From: Ruminococcus sp.
Lineage (GTDB): Bacteria > Bacillota > Clostridia > Oscillospirales > Ruminococcaceae
DNA: 45,391 nt
Assembly (NCBI GenBank): GCA_017463375.1
Contig: JAFTPG010000029.1
Span: forward strand, 1 to 45,391
Direction of reading: 5' to 3'
The position numbers and the translations under genes were made by a program. Numbering within the stretch: the first letter of the stretch is position 1; every line of letters begins with the position of its first letter. A model generated the notes under the pieces. It saw nothing but the letters and a program-made list of their open reading frames with translations. It did not search any database and was not told where the DNA came from. Positions 41,232-45,391 of the stretch are shown here, piece after piece.

Positions 41232-43174
41232 TATCTTACCTTCTTAGCAATATCGTCGATGAGCTTCACGAGGAGGTCAGTCTGAGTCATTGAGCCGAGG
41301 TCACCCTCACGTCTTGAACGAACGGAAACGGTCTTTTCCTCGACCTCCTTGTCACCGATAGTGAGCATGATCGGGAGCTTCTCCATAGTAGCGGAACGGA
41401 TCTTGTAGCCTACCTTTTCAGCTCTGTCGTCGATAGTCGCACGGATTCCGGCAGCCTCAAGCTTAGCGAGAACCTCATCGCAGTATTCAAGATGACGGTC
41501 AGCAACGGGAATGATTCTTACCTGCTCGGGAGCAAGCCACAGCGGGAATGCTCCTGCGTACTTCTCGATAAGGAGCGCAAGAGTTCTCTCATAGCAGCCG
41601 ATAGAAGTTCTGTGGATGATATACGGACGTCTCTTTGAGCCGTCAACATCAACGTACTCCATGCCGAACTTTTCAGCGAGAAGCTGGTCAACCTGGAGAG
41701 TGATGATAGTATCCTCCTTGCCGAAAACGTTCTTGATCTGGATATCGAGCTTCGGGCCGTAGAAAGCAGCCTCGTCGATACCAATAGTATAATTTATGCC
41801 GAGGTGATCGAGGATCTTGCCCATGATACCCTGAGCCTCGTCCCACTGTTCGGGAGTACCGATATATTTTTCAGTATTGTTGGGATCCCACTGTGAGAAG
41901 CGGTATGTAACGTCCTCAGCGAGTCCGAGAGTTTCAAGCATATACTTTGCAAGCTCGAGACAGCCCTTGAATTCCTCCTCGAGCTGCTCAGGACGGAGGA
42001 TAAGGTGTCCCTCGGAGATAGTGAACTGACGAACACGGATAAGACCGTGCATCTCGCCGCTGTCCTCGTTTCTGAACAGAGTTGAAGTCTCTCCAAGTCT
42101 CATCGGAAGGTCACGGTAGGAGCGCTGACGGTTCAGGAATACCTGATACTGGAACGGACATGTCATCGGACGGAGCGCGAAACACTCCTTAGTCTCGTCG
42201 TGAGGATCGCCCAGCACGAACATTCCGTCAAGATAGTGATCCCAGTGACCAGAGATCTTATAAAGGTCGGACTTAGCCATAAGGGGAGTCTTAGTGAGGA
42301 GATAGCCTCTCTTCTGCTCCTCGTCCTCTACCCAGCGCTGGAGGAGCTGAATAACTCTTGCACCCTTGGGCAGGAGGATAGGAAGTCCCTGACCGATCGT
42401 GTCAACAGTTGTGAAGTATTCAAGCTCACGTCCGAGCTTGTTGTGGTCACGCATTTTTGCTTCCTCACGCTGCTTGAGATCTGCGTCGAGGTCGGCAGTC
42501 TTGGGGTATGCTGTTGCGTAAACTCTCGAGAGCATCTTGTTCTTCTCAGAGCCTCTCCAGTAAGCGCCTGTGCATGAGAGAAGCTTGAATGCCTTTACGG
42601 GAGCAGTTGTCATGAGGTGAGGACCTGCGCAGAGGTCGATGAACTCACCCTGCTTGTAGAATGAGATAGGTTCGCCCTTGTCAGCGTGCTCCTGACAAAG
42701 CTCAACCTTATAAGGCTCGCCCATTTCCTCGAGCTTAGCGATCGCCTCAGCCGGAGAAAGCTCGAACTGCTCGAGAGCAAGACCCTCCTTGACGATCTTC
42801 TTCATCTCAGCTTCGATTTTTCCAAGCTCATCGGGAGTGAATGGCTTTTCGAGGTCGAAATCATAGTAGAAGCCGTTGTCGATAGCAGGACCGATAGCAA
42901 GCTTAGCCTCGGGATAGAGTCTCTTTACAGCCTGAGCAAGGATGTGGGATGCAGTATGCCAGAAGGTTTTTTTTCCGTCGATGGAGTCGAAGGTACATAC
43001 CTCGAACTCGCAGTCGCTGTCAACAACGGTGCGGAGATCCTTTACCTCGCCGTTGAGCTTCACGCAGCATGCAGCCTTGTAAAGCCCCATTCCGATTCCC
43101 TTGATAATGTCAGCCGCTGGCATTGCCGACTCGATTTCACGGACACTGCCGTCTTTAAGTGTTAGTTTGATCAT
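41231..43174 (-). CDS. thrS: Threonyl-tRNA synthetase
   Basis: A 647-residue class II synthetase. It has an N-terminal TGS domain (about 1-60), the editing domain with HTASH (near 75), and the catalytic core with the zinc-binding cysteine in RPMTCPF. Motif 2 is around LFRNEDSGEMHG, motif 3 near the end of the core, and an anticodon-binding domain follows (about 545-640). It charges tRNA-Thr and clears mischarged serine. AAGGAG lies 9 nt before the ATG. The leader carries a T-box, so expression should rise when uncharged tRNA-Thr accumulates. Confidence 0.97.
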   Translation of the reverse strand: MIKLTLKDGSVREIESAMPAADIIKGIGMGLYKAACCVKLNGEVKDLRTVVDSDCEFEVCTFDSIDGKKTFWHTASHILAQAVKRLYPEAKLAIGPAIDNGFYYDFDLEKPFTPDELGKIEAEMKKIVKEGLALEQFELSPAEAIAKLEEMGEPYKVELCQEHADKGEPISFYKQGEFIDLCAGPHLMTTAPVKAFKLLSCTGAYWRGSEKNKMLSRVYATAYPKTADLDADLKQREEAKMRDHNKLGRELEYFTTVDTIGQGLPILLPKGARVIQLLQRWVEDEEQKRGYLLTKTPLMAKSDLYKISGHWDHYLDGMFVLGDPHDETKECFALRPMTCPFQYQVFLNRQRSYRDLPMRLGETSTLFRNEDSGEMHGLIRVRQFTISEGHLILRPEQLEEEFKGCLELAKYMLETLGLAEDVTYRFSQWDPNNTEKYIGTPEQWDEAQGIMGKILDHLGINYTIGIDEAAFYGPKLDIQIKNVFGKEDTIITLQVDQLLAEKFGMEYVDVDGSKRRPYIIHRTSIGCYERTLALLIEKYAGAFPLWLAPEQVRIIPVADRHLEYCDEVLAKLEAAGIRATIDDRAEKVGYKIRSATMEKLPIMLTIGDKEVEEKTVSVRSRREGDLGSMTQTDLLVKLIDDIAKKVR

Positions 43175-43218
43175 GATTATTTCTCCTTTATATAATTTAA
43201 TAATTTATATTTGCTTGA

Positions 43219-43483
43219 CTGCGTAGGGGCGAGTTCCGCTCGCCCGGAAATGTATTATACCGACAGTTGACAGGCAAACCAAAAGGTCACTTCCGTTGGG
43301 CGCACGGAATGCGCCCCTACATGGTAAAAATCCGTATTTGTAGGGGACGGCGTCCTCGACGTCCCGCTTTTGTTCATCCTAATTTCCTGTGCGGGCGGTC
43401 GAACTCAAATCCTGCGTTCGGCACTTCCTCAGGCTTAGACAGCATCCTGCCTCGCCTTCGGGCGCACGGAATGCGCCCCTACA
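43219..43483. repeat. Cluster of GTAGGGG palindromic repeats, group 5 (thrS leader)
   Basis: Four units lie between the T-box terminator and the thrS start: about 43221-43245 (GTAGGGGCGAGTTCCGCTCGC), 43297-43322 (inverted, GCGCACGGAATGCGCCCCTAC), 43339-43366 (TGTAGGGGACGGCGTCCTCG) and 43459-43483 (inverted, core GCACGGAATGC). The last lies inside the RAYT remnant frame. All four would be transcribed as part of the thrS leader. Confidence 0.85.
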
Positions 43484-43638
43484 GATGGGGTATCTGGTAT
43501 GTTTTGATTCTCCCATTTATTCTGAGGTTCCCAGAACATACAGATTTTATTTTTGGTACAAACCGTAACAAAATACGCCCCATTGCGGCAGTAATCGTAA
43601 TCAATAAGACGAATGGGCTTGCGCGAATACCGTTCCAT
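43435..43638 (-). pseudogene. Truncated RAYT (REP-associated tyrosine transposase)
   Basis: A 67-residue frame begins MERYSRKPIRLIDYDYC and continues NGAYFVTVCTKNK. This is the N-terminal signature of REP-associated tyrosine transposases (IS200-like Y1 family). A full protein has about 170-200 residues, with an HxH metal motif and a catalytic tyrosine; both are absent here. After about 45 residues the frame enters a GTAGGGG palindrome, which is translated as VGAHSVRP, and it soon stops. A good ribosome site (GGGAGG) precedes the ATG directly after the T-box terminator, so the remnant may still be translated when the T-box reads through. It is a broken copy of an element likely to move these palindromes. 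Confidence 0.7.
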
Positions 43639-43654
43639 AAAGACCTCCCAAAAA

Positions 43655-43902
43655 CAAAAAAGCCCCTCAAACCGCAGTACGGCTCAAGGGACGACAGTAA
43701 TCGTGGTTCCACCCTGATTCACACGGAGCAGAAAAGCTTCGTATCTCATTGGCTCTGTAACGGGAGCGCCCGATGCTTATTAGGCATACTCAGAGGCGGT
43801 GTGCTGTGGGATCCATGCCTGTGCAGCCTCGCACCAAACGGCTGCTCTCTGAAACGAAGCAAACGGAAAAGCCTTCCTCATCGTCGATTTAACGCTATTC
43901 TA
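43655..43902 (-). promoter_or_regulatory. T-box riboswitch (tRNA-Thr) upstream of thrS
   Basis: The minus strand has the T-box core AGGGTGGAACCACG (43702-43715). It is followed by a terminator whose arms CCCTTGAGCCG (43680-43690) and CGGTTTGAGGGG (43663-43674) lead into a T-run (43655-43661). Upstream lie stem I parts, including AGAGAGCAGCCG and TTGGTGCGAGG, and a lower stem CGATG/CATCG. An ACC threonine codon is present at 43798-43800 and is a plausible specifier, though I cannot fix the specifier loop by eye. Uncharged tRNA-Thr should bind and stabilise the antiterminator. Confidence 0.88.
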
Positions 43903-43908
43903 TTGTTC

Positions 43909-43937
43909 ATATTATCACACTTTTGCCTCTTTGTCAA
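43909..43937 (-). promoter_or_regulatory. Promoter of the thrS T-box leader
   Basis: TTGACA (43932-43937) and TAATAT (43909-43914) with a 17-bp spacer on the minus strand. Confidence 0.85.
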
Positions 43938-43987
43938 GCATATTTTTATAATTTGTTTCAGAAAATTTCCGGAAATCGCCGGGAAAT

Positions 43988-44016
43988 TTGCAAAAGCGGA
44001 ATTTGTGTGGTATAAT
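43988..44016 (+). promoter_or_regulatory. Promoter of the GH95 gene
   Basis: TTGCAA (43988-43993) and TATAAT (44011-44016) have a 17-bp spacer. The promoter is divergent from the thrS promoter. Confidence 0.75.
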
Positions 44017-44037
44017 AGGAAAAACACGAAATTGATC

Positions 44038-44057
44038 CGGGCGGATGATATCTGCCC
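44038..44057. repeat. Palindrome core in the GH95 leader
   Basis: GGGCGGATGATATCTGCCC is nearly the inverse of the GGATATCATCC core in repeat groups 1 and 2, but without the GTAGGGG end. It lies between the promoter and the ribosome site of the GH95 gene and could form a leader hairpin. Confidence 0.5.
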
Positions 44058-44090
44058 ATGCAGTAAATCCTCATGAAGGAGATTGGAATT

Positions 44091-45391
44091 ATGGAAACAG
44101 AAACACTGCTTCAATACAAGAAGCCTGCGGAGAACTTTGACTGGGCGCTTCCTGTCGGAAACGGAAGAATCGGCGGAATGATTTTCGGCGGAGCAGAAAA
44201 CGAGCTTATCAAGCTCAACGAGGACTCAATTTATTCGGGCGGACTTCGTCACCGTGTAAATCCTGACGCTCAGGAGGGTCTTGCCGAGGTTCGTGCTCTT
44301 CTTAAAGAGGGCAGGATTCCCGAAGCAGAGAAAATCGCTTTTGAGAAGCTCCAGGGAGTTACTCCGAATATGCGTCACTATATGCCGCTGGGCGACCTCT
44401 CAATCAATATGGAGCTTGACGGCAAGGCTAAGGACTACAGCCGTTCGCTCCAGCTTGCGACCGCTGTTGCTGACGTTCATTTTACTGTCGGCGAGGTCGA
44501 GTACACCCGTGAGGTATTCGTATCGGCTCCTGACGAGGCAATGGTTATACATATCACGTCCTCTCAGCCGGGAACGATTTCCCTGACCTGCGGAATCGAC
44601 GGACGTGACGATTACTACGACGACAACCGTCCCTGCGCTGAAAATATGCTTCTCTATACGGGCGGAACAGGCTCAAAGGACGGGATCTTCTTTGCCGCTG
44701 TGCTCGGAGCTAAGGCTGAGGGCGGCGAGCTGAGAACTCTCGGCGGAAGAATCTCCGTAAAGAATGCAGATGAGGTAACGATTGTTCTTACGGTGCGTAC
44801 AAGCTTCTACAGCGAGAATTACGAGGCATCCGCCGAGGTGGATGCTGAGATGGCTCTCGATTGCAGCTATGAGGAGCTTTACTATCGCCATGTGAGCGAC
44901 TACAAGGAGCTTTTCGACCGTGTGGAGCTTAATCTCAACGACAACAGCGACGAATCTGTTGAGGAGCTTGCAACAGATGAGCGTATTGCACGTCTAAGGG
45001 GCAATGAGCTGGACGACAAGGAGTGCGAGCGTCATATCCACGACAATAAGCTTACAGAGCTTTACTTTAACTACGGACGCTACCTGATGATTTCAGGAAG
45101 CCGTCCCGGAACTCAGCCGATGAATCTCCAGGGCATCTGGAATCAGGATATGTGGCCTGCATGGGGCTGCCGCTTCACGGTCAATATCAATACAGAAATG
45201 AACTACTGGTGTGCGGAGAGCTGCAATCTTTCGGAATGTCATCTGCCGCTGTTCGACCTCCTCGAGAGAGTCTGCGAGAACGGCAGAAGCACTGCCAAGG
45301 AGATGTACGGCATAGACAAGGGCTTTGTCTGCCACCACAATACGGATATATGGGGCGATACTGCTCCTCAGGATTTATGGATGCCTGCTAC
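44091..45391 (+). CDS. GH95 glycoside hydrolase, N-terminal part (cut by window edge)
   Basis: The first 433 residues of a GH95 enzyme, a family that includes alpha-L-fucosidases and alpha-L-galactosidases. The N-terminal beta domain carries the typical LPVGNGRIGGMIFGG and KLNEDSIYSGG motifs. The (alpha/alpha)6 catalytic domain begins before NLQGIWN and shows VNINTEMNYW, whose asparagines help activate the attacking water in this family, and HHNTDIWGDTAP. The catalytic acid lies further on, outside the window. No signal peptide is present, so it acts in the cytoplasm on imported sugars. AAGGAG precedes the ATG at 44091. Confidence 0.92.
   Translation, partial: METETLLQYKKPAENFDWALPVGNGRIGGMIFGGAENELIKLNEDSIYSGGLRHRVNPDAQEGLAEVRALLKEGRIPEAEKIAFEKLQGVTPNMRHYMPLGDLSINMELDGKAKDYSRSLQLATAVADVHFTVGEVEYTREVFVSAPDEAMVIHITSSQPGTISLTCGIDGRDDYYDDNRPCAENMLLYTGGTGSKDGIFFAAVLGAKAEGGELRTLGGRISVKNADEVTIVLTVRTSFYSENYEASAEVDAEMALDCSYEELYYRHVSDYKELFDRVELNLNDNSDESVEELATDERIARLRGNELDDKECERHIHDNKLTELYFNYGRYLMISGSRPGTQPMNLQGIWNQDMWPAWGCRFTVNINTEMNYWCAESCNLSECHLPLFDLLERVCENGRSTAKEMYGIDKGFVCHHNTDIWGDTAPQDLWMPA

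Noticed and set aside
43267..44076. Rightward 269-residue open frame
   Set aside because: It runs antisense to the T-box leader and through palindromic repeats, has no ribosome site, and shows no protein-like pattern.

Overview
The window looks like a piece of the chromosome of an anaerobic gut or rumen Firmicute close to Ruminococcus (Oscillospiraceae). The evidence is a secreted GH26 mannanase with a C-terminal dockerin, GH3 and GH95 glycosidases, strong AGGAGG-type ribosome sites, sigma-A promoters with 17-bp spacers, a T-box leader, and the clostridial gene order rnj-gdpP-rplI-dnaB-tilS-ftsH. This assignment is inferred from gene content; no search was run.

Bases 1-3965 are the end of a prophage. 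A lysis cassette (small coiled-coil membrane protein, holin-like protein, amidase endolysin) runs rightward to a terminator. Four leftward genes follow: an AP2-domain protein, two unknown small proteins, and a regulator with its HTH at the C-terminus. A 133-bp promoter/operator block occurs twice in this module, and each copy carries two CCAACTGGGT boxes 41 bp apart. The prophage side ends next to tRNA-Ala(GGC) and tRNA-Ser(CGA).

Bases 4232-19811 are mostly rightward: glycogen synthase, D-lactate dehydrogenase, a HAD phosphatase, an ABC-F protein with a degenerate second ATPase site, the leftward mannanase, then nth-cobB-dtd-GH3, a class B PBP whose ribosome site lies inside the preceding terminator, and a DUF1796 papain-like protein.

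Bases 19822-30915 are a leftward housekeeping block. rnj has its own consensus promoter and a leader of about 370 nt and heads gdpP, rplI, dnaB, tilS, ftsH and ppiB. Upstream of rnj lies an unusual protein that looks like a phosphohexomutase with its catalytic motifs lost.

Bases 31015-38587 hold a MITE-like element, then pstSCAB-phoU behind a candidate Pho box, and a feoA-feoA-feoB operon with a small FeoB-associated protein and two TTAG-N6-CTAA dyads. Bases 38673-45391 hold an unknown gene, a GT2 glycosyltransferase, a membrane zinc-ribbon protein, thrS with a T-box, and the start of a GH95 gene.

Several intergenic gaps carry GTAGGGG...CCCCTAC palindromes with variable cores, some in tandem about every 50 bp. 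A broken RAYT (REP-associated tyrosine transposase) gene with one of these palindromes in its reading frame sits between the thrS T-box and thrS, which suggests that the repeats are a REP/RAYT family.
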